64,000 bases of DNA from Oppiella nova (GCA_905397405.1 CAJPVJ010000016.1:18545-82544), one strand, 5' to 3'; positions 9,613-17,862 are shown, counted from the first letter of the stretch. The notes: generated by a model not told the origin, from the letters alone. Program-made: numbers and translations.

Positions 9613-9651
9613 GGGTTGCTGTTGCTATTCTTAAGATGGGGGCAGCAACCC
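9613..9651 (+). terminator. Intercistronic hairpin between lipoprotein and receptor genes
   Basis: GGGTTGCTG (9613-9621) and CAGCAACCC (9643-9651) form a perfect nine-base stem around a 21-base loop. A T-rich stretch (tgcgtttatttt) follows. It may act as a partial terminator or as an mRNA-stabilising element that sets the lipoprotein to receptor ratio. Confidence 0.55.
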
Positions 9652-9678
9652 TGCGTTTATTTTGACTGGATTTCTGTC

Positions 9679-11829
9679 ATGAACACACCTCCCTTTCTCC
9701 CACGATATCTATTATTGACCCTGTGTATTGCTGGTGGATACTCTCCCTTCTATCATCTCTATGCAGCAGATAATAAGAAAGATACAGACATAAATGATGA
9801 ACAACCTACTAAACTGCCTGTCATTGAAGTTACAGCAGAAAAAGTCCTCAAGGCAGAGCGACAAAATCAACAAGAAATGTTTAACAAACCCTATTCCAAA
9901 CAGATCATCAGTCAGGAAAAAATTCAGCAGGAAGGCTTAACCGATGTCAAAGAAGCGATTCGGGATATTCCTGGTGTTTCCATTACCGAAACTGGGGCTT
10001 TCGGTAAAAATGTAAAAATTCGTGGTCTGACTGGGCAACGCGTGGTCAGTGTTGTCGATGGCATCAAAATCGCCAATCAAGGTTTAGATCACTCAGGTTC
10101 TGGTGAAATCAATCAGGTGGATATTAACAACGTTGAAATGATTGAAGTGGTAAAAGGAAGTCCTGCGGTGATTTATGACCCTGGGGCATCAGGTGGCGTC
10201 ATTATCGTCAAGACCAAACCAGTACAAATGAATCAAGGCATTGGGGTCAGTCAAAAATTCGCTTATGATGAAGGCTATGACAAAACCAGTTCCACCACCA
10301 GTCTAAACGCAGGCATGGATAATTTTGGTGCAAAGGTCACTTATACCAAAGAATCTTCCAATGACTATCGGGTTCGTGGTGATGCTGATAAAAAATATGC
10401 GATTAGTAAAACCAATGCATTAAATGCAGTGAATAGCACAGTAACCGTCAAAGATTTGGGTTATGACGCCGAATCACTGAGTGCCAAATTATCAGGAAAA
10501 TTTGCTACCGATAGCCAAATCGATCTCGATTATGACCAATGGATCGGTAAAGATATTGCATCAGCACATGGCAGTACCATGCAAGATGCCATGATAATGT
10601 TGTTAGCGCGCAAGGAACGTGAATCCAAATCCATCACTTATCGTAAAGACAATTTAGGAATTTTTAATAATTTCTCATTTAAATATAACAAACAGTCCTT
10701 ACTGGAACGCCAACAAGAAGGCGGTTATACCGAAACCTTAGACAGTGATAATTTTAATGCCAATCTATTTTTAAACTGGCATCAATTAAAAGCCAGTTTT
10801 GGTCTGGAAGCTGTTTTAGATAAGGCCGTCACCGCGGTGTATTCTGAACAAGATTATTATGCAGGTTTTACCAATCTAGAATATGACTTCGGCACATGGA
10901 CAGGTTTTGCAGGAGTACGTGCCAATTATTGGGCAACCCGACAAAAATTACTTCCTGGGGCAAATGCTGAACTTGCCTCACAACTCATCGGTATTTCGGG
11001 AATTACCCCTGAAAAAACCATATTCGAACCAACATGGGCACTTGGAGCACAATATCACCTCACCGATACCCAGAATATTTCCGCCAATATCAGCCGTACT
11101 TTCCGTGCGCCTGATTTGTATGAACGTTATACATTTGGTGGCTTTTTGGGTGGGGGTTTAGCTTTACAACCTGAAGAAGGCTACCATGCTGAAGTGGCCT
11201 GGAAATACCTCAATGATCATTGGGCTTTAAATACCAGCGTGTTTTATAGCGACTTTGACCAATATATCTGGACGAAAACCAATCGCAGAGTTATTGATCG
11301 GGTTGGTTTAGAAAACTGTATTCGCATTGGTAAATGCAATATAGCGACAGGCAATTTCAATGATCATGAATCTGACTTTTTTCAAGACACCACCCAATAT
11401 TATAATGCCAACCAAGTCAATAATTGGGGTATGGAATTAAGTGCCAACTATATGGATGAAGTGCATGACTTTGGTATTTCAGGTAGTTTTAATAAAATTG
11501 ATTCTGAAGATGTTTTTGTACAAGCTGCGGCACATCCAATTGATATTAACAGCCATTATAAATATACCTTTAGCCAATTGCCATTACAGCCATGGGTGAA
11601 AGGCAAAATTCAGACTGTATTTGATGAACCTCAAGTCATACAAAAAGGCGGCTTTGATTCTTATACCATCGGTAGCCTATATGCAGGTTTTAATCATAAA
11701 TATGTCAATTTAAGTGCAGGGATTCGTAACCTCGGCAATACCACCTATAGGGCTGCGTATAGTGGTTTAAATGGTCTGGAACGTACTTATTTTATCAATG
11801 CTGAATTTAAATGGAATAATTATAAATGA
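9679..11829 (+). CDS. TonB-dependent outer-membrane receptor
   Basis: Outer-membrane active transporter with a signal peptide, a plug domain and a barrel. After the ATG at 9679 the leader runs to HLYAADN. The plug spans about residues 60-180, including DVKEAIRDIPGVSI, KIRGLTGQRVVSVVDGIKI and EVVKGSPAVIYDPGASGG. The barrel follows. It has no STN domain, so it is not a signalling receptor like the one at 259-2805. The plug is closest in style to the haem/cobalamin/colicin I receptor groups, but the ligand is not clear. The last residues (EFKWNNYK) lack the usual terminal aromatic. The upstream lipoprotein gene and its Fur box suggest one iron-regulated uptake unit. A longer reading from 9568 overlaps the lipoprotein gene and has no leader. 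Confidence 0.9.
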   Translation: MNTPPFLPRYLLLTLCIAGGYSPFYHLYAADNKKDTDINDEQPTKLPVIEVTAEKVLKAERQNQQEMFNKPYSKQIISQEKIQQEGLTDVKEAIRDIPGVSITETGAFGKNVKIRGLTGQRVVSVVDGIKIANQGLDHSGSGEINQVDINNVEMIEVVKGSPAVIYDPGASGGVIIVKTKPVQMNQGIGVSQKFAYDEGYDKTSSTTSLNAGMDNFGAKVTYTKESSNDYRVRGDADKKYAISKTNALNAVNSTVTVKDLGYDAESLSAKLSGKFATDSQIDLDYDQWIGKDIASAHGSTMQDAMIMLLARKERESKSITYRKDNLGIFNNFSFKYNKQSLLERQQEGGYTETLDSDNFNANLFLNWHQLKASFGLEAVLDKAVTAVYSEQDYYAGFTNLEYDFGTWTGFAGVRANYWATRQKLLPGANAELASQLIGISGITPEKTIFEPTWALGAQYHLTDTQNISANISRTFRAPDLYERYTFGGFLGGGLALQPEEGYHAEVAWKYLNDHWALNTSVFYSDFDQYIWTKTNRRVIDRVGLENCIRIGKCNIATGNFNDHESDFFQDTTQYYNANQVNNWGMELSANYMDEVHDFGISGSFNKIDSEDVFVQAAAHPIDINSHYKYTFSQLPLQPWVKGKIQTVFDEPQVIQKGGFDSYTIGSLYAGFNHKYVNLSAGIRNLGNTTYRAAYSGLNGLERTYFINAEFKWNNYK

Positions 11830-11964
11830 ATGTAATGTTTTTGGTTGTTGCCCTCGCCTGTGAAAAGAGATTCAACATGATGATCATCTAAATCAATCTG
11901 ATCTGTTCTATTTCAATCCAAAGTTTATACAAGGTCCGTTAAACAAAATCAAAGCAAAAAAAAA

Positions 11965-11992
11965 GACCCTTAACAATTTAAGGGTCTTTTTT
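11965..11992. terminator. Bidirectional Rho-independent terminator next to the left attachment repeat
   Basis: GACCCTTAA (11965-11973) pairs with TTAAGGGTC (11978-11986) around a CAAT loop. A tracts precede and T tracts follow the stem. It ends the receptor transcript and directly abuts the left copy of the attachment repeat. Confidence 0.88.
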
Positions 11993-12012
11993 AATATTTG
12001 GCGGAAGCGGTG
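11993..12012. repeat. Left attachment-site repeat of the genomic island (att)
   Basis: The 20 bases aatatttggcggaagcggtg recur exactly at 30286-30305, where they overlap the 3' end of a tRNA-Ser gene. An integrase gene starts about 150 bases inside. The copy here is followed by unrelated sequence, as expected for the att copy that lacks the rest of the tRNA. Confidence 0.93.
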
Positions 12013-12130
12013 TCCGTATAACACTTGTTTCATGCAGTCCAAACCAATCCAACATAAATTTATTTTTCAATAACTTAACAAAAAAACATTCCAACCACGT
12101 CTTGCCCAATCCGATCATTTCCAATATTCT

Positions 12131-12150
12131 ATGTGGGTTATTATGTGGGA
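12131..12150 (+). promoter_or_regulatory. Left copy of a paired TGTGGG motif, candidate integrase arm-type site
   Basis: atgtgggttattatgtggga contains two ATGTGGG units 13 bases apart. It matches 18 of 20 bases at 30217-30236, near the other island end, in the same orientation. Its place just before the integrase gene and near both att repeats suggests an integrase-binding arm site. Confidence 0.55.
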
Positions 12151-12163
12151 CAAAAACAATTCT

Positions 12164-13432
12164 ATGCCTAAAAAAGCCAAAGAACTCTCTGCACTCAGTG
12201 TAGCAAAAATCAAAGATAATGGTAGACATGCTGTTGGTGGAGTCGATGGCTTACACCTGCGCATTGTGAATGATTCTCGTGCGTGGGTTTTGCGTGTAGC
12301 TGTCGGTCAACGTGCTGATGATCATGGGAATTTAAAAGTTCATCGTCGTGATATTGGTTTAGGCTCATACCCTGAGGTATCTCTAGCTGAAGCAAGAACA
12401 AAAGCTCAAGAAATGAAAGCTCAAATCCGGAATGGAATTGATCCTATCCAGCAAAAACAGGAAAAGCTTCAGGCTTTACGTACTCAAAAGCTCCGTGATC
12501 GTACTTTCCGCGAATGTGCTCAGATTGTGATTGCTAATAAATCTCGTGAATTGAAAAATCAGAAACATATTGCTCAATGGTCGACTACCTTAGAAACTTA
12601 TATCTACCCTATTTTAGGTGACCGTGTGATTGGCTCTATTACTAAAGTAGATATTGCTAAAGTTTTGGAACCCCTTTGGACTGAGAAAAATGAAACGGCT
12701 AAACGACTCCGTGGCCGTATTGAAACCGTTTTTGATTATGCCAAGGCTATGGAATATTTTGAAGGTGATAACCCTGCCGAATGGAAAGGTAACTTAGAAC
12801 CTATTCTAGGTAATTTAAAACAAGTATCACGCCCTCACCCTTCTTTACCTTATAATCAGGTAGCAGAATTTGTTCAGCATCTGCGCCAGAAAGAAGGTAT
12901 TTCCCCAAAAGCACTGGAATTTGCTATTTTAACAGCATGTCGCTCAGGTGAAATCTTTGGTTCTAAATGGCAAGAAATAGATTTTGAATCTAAAGTTTGG
13001 ATCATCCCTAAAGAGCGTATGAAAGCGGATAAGGAACATCGTGTTCCTTTATCCCAAGAAGCCATCACAATGCTTGAATCCATTAAACAGTATACCCAGC
13101 CCCAGGATTTTATCTTTCCAGCTCCGCGTAGTGGTGGCATGCTTTCCGATATGTCACTGACAGCTTTGATTAAGCGTATGCACGAACAAAAAATTAAAGA
13201 AAATGGCTTAGGCTATATTGACCCTAAACAAAAGCGAGTGATTACAACACATGGTTTCCGCTCTACTTTTCGTGACTGGTCAGCAGACAAAACTGACTAC
13301 CCACGTGAAGTTTGTGAGCATGTACTCGCACATAAGCTACCTGATGAAGTAGAAGCTGCTTATTTACGCGGAGCTTATTTGGAAAAGCGTAAAAGTCTAA
13401 TGGCTGATTGGGCTGAATTTTGTATTACATAA
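12164..13432 (+). CDS. P4-type tyrosine site-specific integrase of the island
   Basis: Recombinase that inserts and excises the island at tRNA-Ser. From ATG 12164 it has 422 residues. The N-terminal DUF4102-type arm-binding domain is at about 1-95 (LSALSVAKIKD, DIGLGSYPEVSLAEAR). A central SAM-like core-binding domain is at about 110-215, and the catalytic domain runs from about 225 to the end. The catalytic set is present: Arg260 (TACRSGEIFG), HGFR at 363-366, His390 (VLAHK) and the Tyr in AAYLRGAYLEKR near 400. The longer reading from 12131 would start inside the TGTGGG repeat, which I read as a binding site. No excisionase gene is visible beside it. Confidence 0.95.
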   Translation: MPKKAKELSALSVAKIKDNGRHAVGGVDGLHLRIVNDSRAWVLRVAVGQRADDHGNLKVHRRDIGLGSYPEVSLAEARTKAQEMKAQIRNGIDPIQQKQEKLQALRTQKLRDRTFRECAQIVIANKSRELKNQKHIAQWSTTLETYIYPILGDRVIGSITKVDIAKVLEPLWTEKNETAKRLRGRIETVFDYAKAMEYFEGDNPAEWKGNLEPILGNLKQVSRPHPSLPYNQVAEFVQHLRQKEGISPKALEFAILTACRSGEIFGSKWQEIDFESKVWIIPKERMKADKEHRVPLSQEAITMLESIKQYTQPQDFIFPAPRSGGMLSDMSLTALIKRMHEQKIKENGLGYIDPKQKRVITTHGFRSTFRDWSADKTDYPREVCEHVLAHKLPDEVEAAYLRGAYLEKRKSLMADWAEFCIT

Positions 13433-13453
13433 AAAATAAGTAGCATAAAAACT

Positions 13454-13481
13454 ATGCCTCTGCCTTAAATGGCAGAGGCAT
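13454..13481 (+). terminator. Hairpin after the integrase gene
   Basis: ATGCCTCTGCC and GGCAGAGGCAT (13454-13464 and 13471-13481) form a perfect 11-bp stem with a six-base loop, 21 bases after the integrase stop. There is no clear T-run, so termination is likely but not certain. Confidence 0.65.
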
Positions 13482-13571
13482 CAATAAGAAACCCAACTTA
13501 AACAAAATAATATACGAACTCAAAATAATCTGTCTCCGATATAGTCGGTACGATTCAATAATTAAGATTCA

Positions 13572-13704
13572 TTATTCCTTTCCTACTGTTGAGTCAGCGC
13601 CTATTCCTGAGCCAACTGCCCCTGTGGCACCTTTAGCCCAAGCGGGTGTTCATACCATAGTTGGGACTACAATCAGCTGTATCATATCTTTTAAACAACC
13701 AGTT
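13572..13704 (-). pseudogene. Degraded remnant of a secreted-toxin pre-domain
   Basis: Two short overlapping minus-strand frames look coding. One covers 13572-13649 and ends in a stop; it is rich in Gly and Ala (AKGATGAVGSGIGA). The other continues upstream to the neighbouring immunity-like gene. The Gly/Ala pattern resembles the region before the variable C-terminus of large contact-dependent or Rhs-type toxins. This assignment is weak and rests on composition and on the toxin/immunity fragments next to it. Confidence 0.35.
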
Positions 13705-14118
13705 TTATTCTTTATCCATCAATATCTTATATTTTTTAAATAATGCAATAGCTTCAGGATCACCATCAATAAGACGTTCATAAAATAAAGAATCTTTTGC
13801 CCACTCATCAAATACCAATGAAGTCACTTTTATTCCATCAGGGTAAATAATTGATGAGAGTTGCCAATATGATGATAAGTTTTTATTCGTAATATTAAAA
13901 ACTTCTGCTGGATATAGTGTTGGTTCTAAAGTTTCATCATCTATATTAATATAATACCAAGGAGAATTATCTCTAAAAAAAACGCCATAAACATTATATT
14001 CCTTATTTTTCTCCAAATTTAATTGTCCATCTGATAAATGGATATACTTTTTCAAACGTTCTACAGTTGAAATTTCTTTCAATTGATAAATGTTATTAAT
14101 TACACATAATACTTTCAT
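13705..14118 (-). CDS. Probable immunity protein of a polymorphic toxin module
   Basis: A 137-residue soluble, acidic protein that I do not recognise by family. Its start codon directly follows the stop codon of a toxin C-terminal fragment on the same strand (TGA then ATG, no gap). That is the usual toxin-then-immunity order in CdiA, Rhs and related systems. It contains a YNVYGVFFRDNSPWYYI segment typical of small beta-rich immunity folds. It is intact, while the toxin fragment before it has no N-terminal part. The function is inferred from position only. Confidence 0.6.
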   Translation of the reverse strand: MKVLCVINNIYQLKEISTVERLKKYIHLSDGQLNLEKNKEYNVYGVFFRDNSPWYYINIDDETLEPTLYPAEVFNITNKNLSSYWQLSSIIYPDGIKVTSLVFDEWAKDSLFYERLIDGDPEAIALFKKYKILMDKE

Positions 14119-14367
14119 TCATTCACCTACTCTTGTTCTTAACCCAGCTTCTCTAACTTTTTCATAATTATGCAAATAGTCAGTACTGTGAGATTTAAAC
14201 TTAAAATCCATAGTTTTTCCTGTAATAGGGTCTCGTACATAATGGACATTTGATTTTAGACCTCCATTTGAAATGCTTTCTAGCTCCATTTTCTGCATTC
14301 CTGAATATTTAGGATCTCCTAGTCTATCAATTTTAACAATTCCTTCTCCACGTTTGACTGAAAATAA
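14119..14367 (-). pseudogene. Orphan C-terminal toxin-domain fragment
   Basis: An open frame of 82 codons ends in TGA at 14119-14121, directly before the immunity-like start. It has no start codon or delivery domain. Its beginning abuts the stop codon of the next upstream gene. It includes a VHYVRDPITGKTMDFKFKSH segment like the tails of polymorphic toxins. It looks like a displaced toxin cassette, broken by loss of everything N-terminal to it. Which activity it had is not clear. Confidence 0.6.
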
Positions 14368-14802
14368 TTATTCACAAAGTTCTTCTCCCCACTTGTTATA
14401 ACTATAAGAAATTATGTCTACATCCGTTTCTGTAACTCTAACCTTATTTCCTTTAAAATCTGTCGCATTAAATGATATGGGACTAGCTATATTGATGCTA
14501 TTTTTTGAACCTAAACAATATGTATCGACACTTATTCCTTGCCCTTTAAGTATCCAGCCATCTTTTTCCAATAAGTCTATTATTTTTTTAGTTTTTATAG
14601 AGTTTGCAGGTAACTCGATATACGCTAACTGAACTTCTGCTCTATTCAATGAATTAACAACTTCTAATTTTTCACCTAAAACAGTTTTTATTTTTTCATC
14701 AAATGGGTATTTATCTGATGGTTCATCATAAATCTTATTACTATTGCATCCCATTAAAGCGATCATAAAACATATTAAAAAACTTAAACTACTAAATTTC
14801 AT
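14368..14802 (-). CDS. Small lipoprotein, probable immunity protein
   Basis: A 144-residue protein with a lipoprotein signal (FMIALMGC, lipidated Cys near residue 19), so it is anchored in the envelope. I do not recognise the family. Its ATG overlaps by four bases (ATGA) the stop of another short toxin-tail fragment. This matches the toxin-immunity pairing seen again just downstream. Immunity proteins that are lipoproteins are known for toxins acting at membranes or in the periplasm, so immunity is the best guess. Its stop is followed directly by the next toxin fragment. Confidence 0.6.
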   Translation of the reverse strand: MKFSSLSFLICFMIALMGCNSNKIYDEPSDKYPFDEKIKTVLGEKLEVVNSLNRAEVQLAYIELPANSIKTKKIIDLLEKDGWILKGQGISVDTYCLGSKNSINIASPISFNATDFKGNKVRVTETDVDIISYSYNKWGEELCE

Positions 14803-14936
14803 ATTAAATCCCTAATTTTCTCTGTAAGAGAGCGGCCTTGACCTTCAACACCATATCCAACATTAAAATCAGCACCTGGTGTACCAACCCCAATTCGACT
14901 AGGATCAGTCCATTTATAAATAATAATTATACCAAA
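14799..14936 (-). pseudogene. Second orphan toxin C-terminal fragment
   Basis: A 45-codon open frame on the minus strand ends in TGA overlapping the lipoprotein start. It has no start codon. The segment KWTDPSRIGVGTPGADFN looks coding. It is the tail of a longer protein whose upstream part is gone; the DNA before it is AT-rich and non-coding. With 14119-14367 it makes two successive tail-plus-immunity pairs. Confidence 0.5.
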
Positions 14937-15250
14937 TTAGCACTCAGCAATAGGCTTGTGCGATCAAGAAATAGGAAATCCATGAACATTTATTTATTGA
15001 ATAGGCTTAAGCATTCCATTATAGATTGAAAATTTAATTTTATCTAAATTAGTCGAATATCAGATAACTATTGTAAAAAACCAGATTTACGAACCACTCT
15101 ATAAACTTTATTCCTTAGATAAATCAATCTATAATTAAAATTATATTACTTTATTTAAAAACAATACAACCCCATAAAACTCATTAAAATACAGAAACAT
15201 ACTCACTAAAAACAACTCAATTTTTTTAAATTTTAAAAATACAGAACAAT
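14937..15250. other. AT-rich intergenic stretch, nothing recognised
   Basis: About 315 bases of very AT-rich DNA between the toxin-tail fragments and the recombinase-like unit. I see no gene or RNA in it. Confidence 0.55.
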
Positions 15251-15280
15251 AAAATCAAATAAAATCAAATAAAATCAAAT
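15251..15280. repeat. Three exact 10-bp tandem repeats at a gene end
   Basis: The 10-mer aaaatcaaat is repeated three times. The repeats cover the last codons and stop of the small minus-strand gene ending at 15265. The unit is not a multiple of three, so slippage would change the C-terminus. Confidence 0.9.
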
Positions 15281-15552
15281 ATTGATTTATTTAAATCAAT
15301 AAAATACAACTCACCAGATTTTAAAAAAAAGATTTTATTAACTTTAAACTTTATCTCAATAACTTCATATTTTTTAGAACCACTCAACGATTCCACCTCA
15401 ATTACGCTATTATTAATTTTAGGTTCTATTTTACATTTCGACTTAAAGCTTAAATAATAAACAACCTTAACAATAGTATTTATTTTTAAATCATTATTTT
15501 TATGAGCAATTGCAAACCTGCTAGTTTTATAATATTCAGTATTTATATTCAT
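15265..15552 (-). CDS. Small protein co-transcribed with the recombinase-like gene, function unknown
   Basis: A 95-residue protein rich in Lys, Ile and Asn that I do not recognise. It has alternating hydrophobic and charged residues (KYEVIEIKFKVNKIFFL) suggesting a small beta-sheet fold, with no signal peptide or membrane span. It starts six bases after the stop of the recombinase-like gene and is preceded by AGAGTAGAG, so the two are translated together. Base composition is as AT-rich as its partner and unlike the core genome. Confidence 0.6.
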   Translation of the reverse strand: MNINTEYYKTSRFAIAHKNNDLKINTIVKVVYYLSFKSKCKIEPKINNSVIEVESLSGSKKYEVIEIKFKVNKIFFLKSGELYFIDLNKSIFDFI

Positions 15553-15558
15553 TTAACT

Positions 15559-16170
15559 CTACTCTGAAGATATATTAATTGAGGATTTTGAAATCAATCT
15601 TAATATTACTGTTCGAGTAACAGAGAAATGCTTCGCAATTGAGTAAATACTTTGACCTTTCTTAAACAAAGCCATCGCCTCACTTTTTTGTTTTTTATTA
15701 AGTATTTCAGGGCGTCCAGCTCTTTTTACATTTTTATTAGGTATTATTTTTTTTGAATGACATATTGCTTCTTCAAAATCAGAAGCCAGTTCCAGAAAAT
15801 GAATAAAAATTTTTTGAACATCACCATTAATTTCTTTAGTAGAAAAATCAAAACACACTAATTTAATATTTTTATTAAAAATTAATTTTATACTAGAATT
15901 TATTTCACTAAAATTACTACCTAAAGAATCTATCCCACTTATAAACAAACAATCTCCACCCCGCATAGAATGGTTAATTAAATATAGAAATTTATTTCTA
16001 TATTTTAAAGAAACAGCATTTTTCACTTCTTCAACAATCATCCTACTCTTGGGGATTTCTAAACCTACCATTGATAGAAAATTGCTATATTGAACCATTT
16101 CTTCAGAAAATTCATTAACACGAAAATAGGTATAAGCGCGCACAAAAAAAGCTCCATTAAAAAAACACAT
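15559..16170 (-). CDS. Serine-recombinase (resolvase/invertase) homologue lacking catalytic residues
   Basis: A 203-residue protein with the layout of small serine recombinases. The N-terminal resolvase fold has the RAYTYFRV strand, the GGDCLFISGIDSLGS stretch that corresponds to the GDxLxVxxxDRLGR motif, and the long helix near 120-140. A C-terminal helix-turn-helix follows at about 152-195 (AGRPEILNKKQ, SIYSIAKHFSVTRTVILRLI). Arg17 is kept, but the nucleophile Ser is Asn19 and both Arg of DRLGR are Ser (82, 85). It is therefore unlikely to cut DNA and may be a DNA-binding regulator. ATG 16170 has AAGGA ten bases upstream; the reading to 16248 adds an unlikely hydrophobic lead. Confidence 0.75.
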   Translation of the reverse strand: MCFFNGAFFVRAYTYFRVNEFSEEMVQYSNFLSMVGLEIPKSRMIVEEVKNAVSLKYRNKFLYLINHSMRGGDCLFISGIDSLGSNFSEINSSIKLIFNKNIKLVCFDFSTKEINGDVQKIFIHFLELASDFEEAICHSKKIIPNKNVKRAGRPEILNKKQKSEAMALFKKGQSIYSIAKHFSVTRTVILRLISKSSINISSE

Positions 16171-16851
16171 TATAATATTTTCCTTATAAAAAAAACATAT
16201 GCTGATTATTGTATATACACTATTTAAAACATAATAAAATCCATACACTCGCCTCTAAAAAAACAAAAAAAATCTCTATTTGAAAATCCACTAAAATTAT
16301 TTAATTTTAAATTAAGAAAAAATCACTTAATTCTCATTTCAAATAAATACAACATTATATAAAATATTGATTAATATAATCTCCAAAAACTTAAAGAGAA
16401 TTTATTTTTTATAAAAAACCATAAGAATTTTTTCTTTAGAAAACTTAAATATTATTAGAGAGTTAGTTGTAATTTAATATTCCAATAATAGCTAAATTAA
16501 AATACCATAATATGTATCAATCGGTAAATTATAATAATTAACATCAAAATTTTATTTATAAAGGCATAACCCTGTTGTTTCTTAGAATCATAAATACATG
16601 ATTGAGGCTTACAACATTACTGACCATTTATCACTACCATTATTTCTCCGATTTTCAGTTATTACTTTTATATATTTATTATCTTAAGTGGTACTTTTTC
16701 ATTTAAATTTAATAAAAAGTGAAGATTACAATTTTGCGAATTAATATTTATGCAAGCTAATGCTGTATTTTTTTTAGTTATTCTCTTTTAAAAATATAAA
16801 TATCAAACCAAAAGCTAAATCTTTTACTAAGTCAACCACAGTATAATTTTT
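16171..16851. other. AT-rich intergenic stretch, nothing recognised
   Basis: About 680 very AT-rich bases upstream of the recombinase-like gene. It must hold that gene's promoter. I see no other gene, tRNA or clear repeat. Confidence 0.55.
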
Positions 16852-17369
16852 TTATTGTATGTAATTTTTGAAATAGCCATTAATAGTAAACTTAATTGCA
16901 TCAGTCACACAGATATCAAGATTACCAACATATATAATGTTGAAGTCATCAAAATATATAAAACATTCATACTCCATTAAGGTAATTAGTTCATTACAAG
17001 CATTGACTAGAAGCTCATATTTTTCGCTAAATAGTGTTGGGATTCCATTCTTTGAATGTAAAAAATATCTTTACCTCTAGGTATGTGTTTCGCGAAATTA
17101 TTTGGCAATCCAATACTTAAATAACATAAGACCCAACTCGAATATCTTGAATAATGAGCTGTACTGTTGCTTCAAAAGTATGCTTTAGAATCTGCATATA
17201 TCCCATACTCATTCTTACATACTGTACAAAAATTCCTATAGGACGATATTTTCAGGATAATTTCACCCAACTTTCCCTCTTCATTGATTTTAACAATGTT
17301 ATTCATCTCTACTTTCGCCATAATTGGATCAAAATTAAGCAGGGCTTTTCGATAGTTCAAATTACCCAA
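16852..17369 (-). pseudogene. Broken gene of unknown function, possibly an immunity gene
   Basis: A coding-like minus-strand sequence starts at TTG 17369 and runs to a stop at 16852-16854. It has an in-frame TGA at 17172-17174, after which the same frame continues with coding character. A frameshift near 17060 moves the rest (ending GYFKNYIQ) to another frame. It would have had about 170 residues. I do not recognise the family. Size, acidity and position in a toxin-fragment region make an immunity role possible. Confidence 0.5.
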
Positions 17370-17668
17370 GAGACCTACTTAATTTGCCTTAATCAAAGTA
17401 AAATCATTTTCAAGTCAAATGGATACACAAGTATATAATTAAATCTAATACTTTACTTTACGTCAGGGGCTTTTTCTCCATAACGAACAAAAGTAAATAT
17501 TGCACTTAAACCACCACCTAAAGCCTGAATTCAATATACCAAACTAATTTGTGGCCCCAATTTAAGTTCATTTCTCCTATAAAATACATATAAGGAAAAA
17601 ATGTAGAACTAAATGATTTTAGAAATGTGCAAATTAACTTTTTCAATCATCCATCTATAAAAGTTTAG
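17370..17668. other. Intergenic stretch with a short coding-like relic
   Basis: Mostly AT-rich and non-coding. A 25-codon minus-strand frame at 17453-17530 (containing ALGGGLSAIFTFVRYGEK) ends in a stop and looks like the tail of a lost gene, perhaps a membrane protein. I cannot name it. Confidence 0.4.
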
Positions 17669-17842
17669 TTAATCCCTTGGACCACAAGATGAATTATTGT
17701 TAATAATAGTCAACTCTTTAGTTTTAATATCAATTAATGCTTCTGGTTGACCTGATGTACAAAAACCACTGGTTATAATTGTTGCACCATCAGGAATTTG
17801 TTTTAAAACAGATTCAATATCTTGTGTAATTTTATTTATCAT
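17669..17842 (-). pseudogene. Truncated 3-oxoacid CoA-transferase subunit A (PcaI/CatI-like)
   Basis: The N-terminal 57 residues of the alpha subunit of a succinyl-CoA:3-ketoacid or 3-oxoadipate CoA-transferase are visible. They include IPDGATIITSGFCTSGQPEALID and the ELTIINNN strand, after which the similarity stops abruptly and a stop codon follows. The full subunit is about 220-230 residues and needs a beta subunit, so this is not functional. ATG 17842 has GAAGGA upstream. The gene follows the aromatic-acid transporter on the same strand and was probably part of a beta-ketoadipate-pathway cluster. Confidence 0.8.
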
Positions 17843-17862
17843 TTTATATTTTCCTTCTTTGA

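Noticed and set aside
12131-12163. Upstream start of the integrase
   Set aside because: The extra codons coincide with a TGTGGG repeat found near the other island end without an integrase, so it is better read as a binding site.
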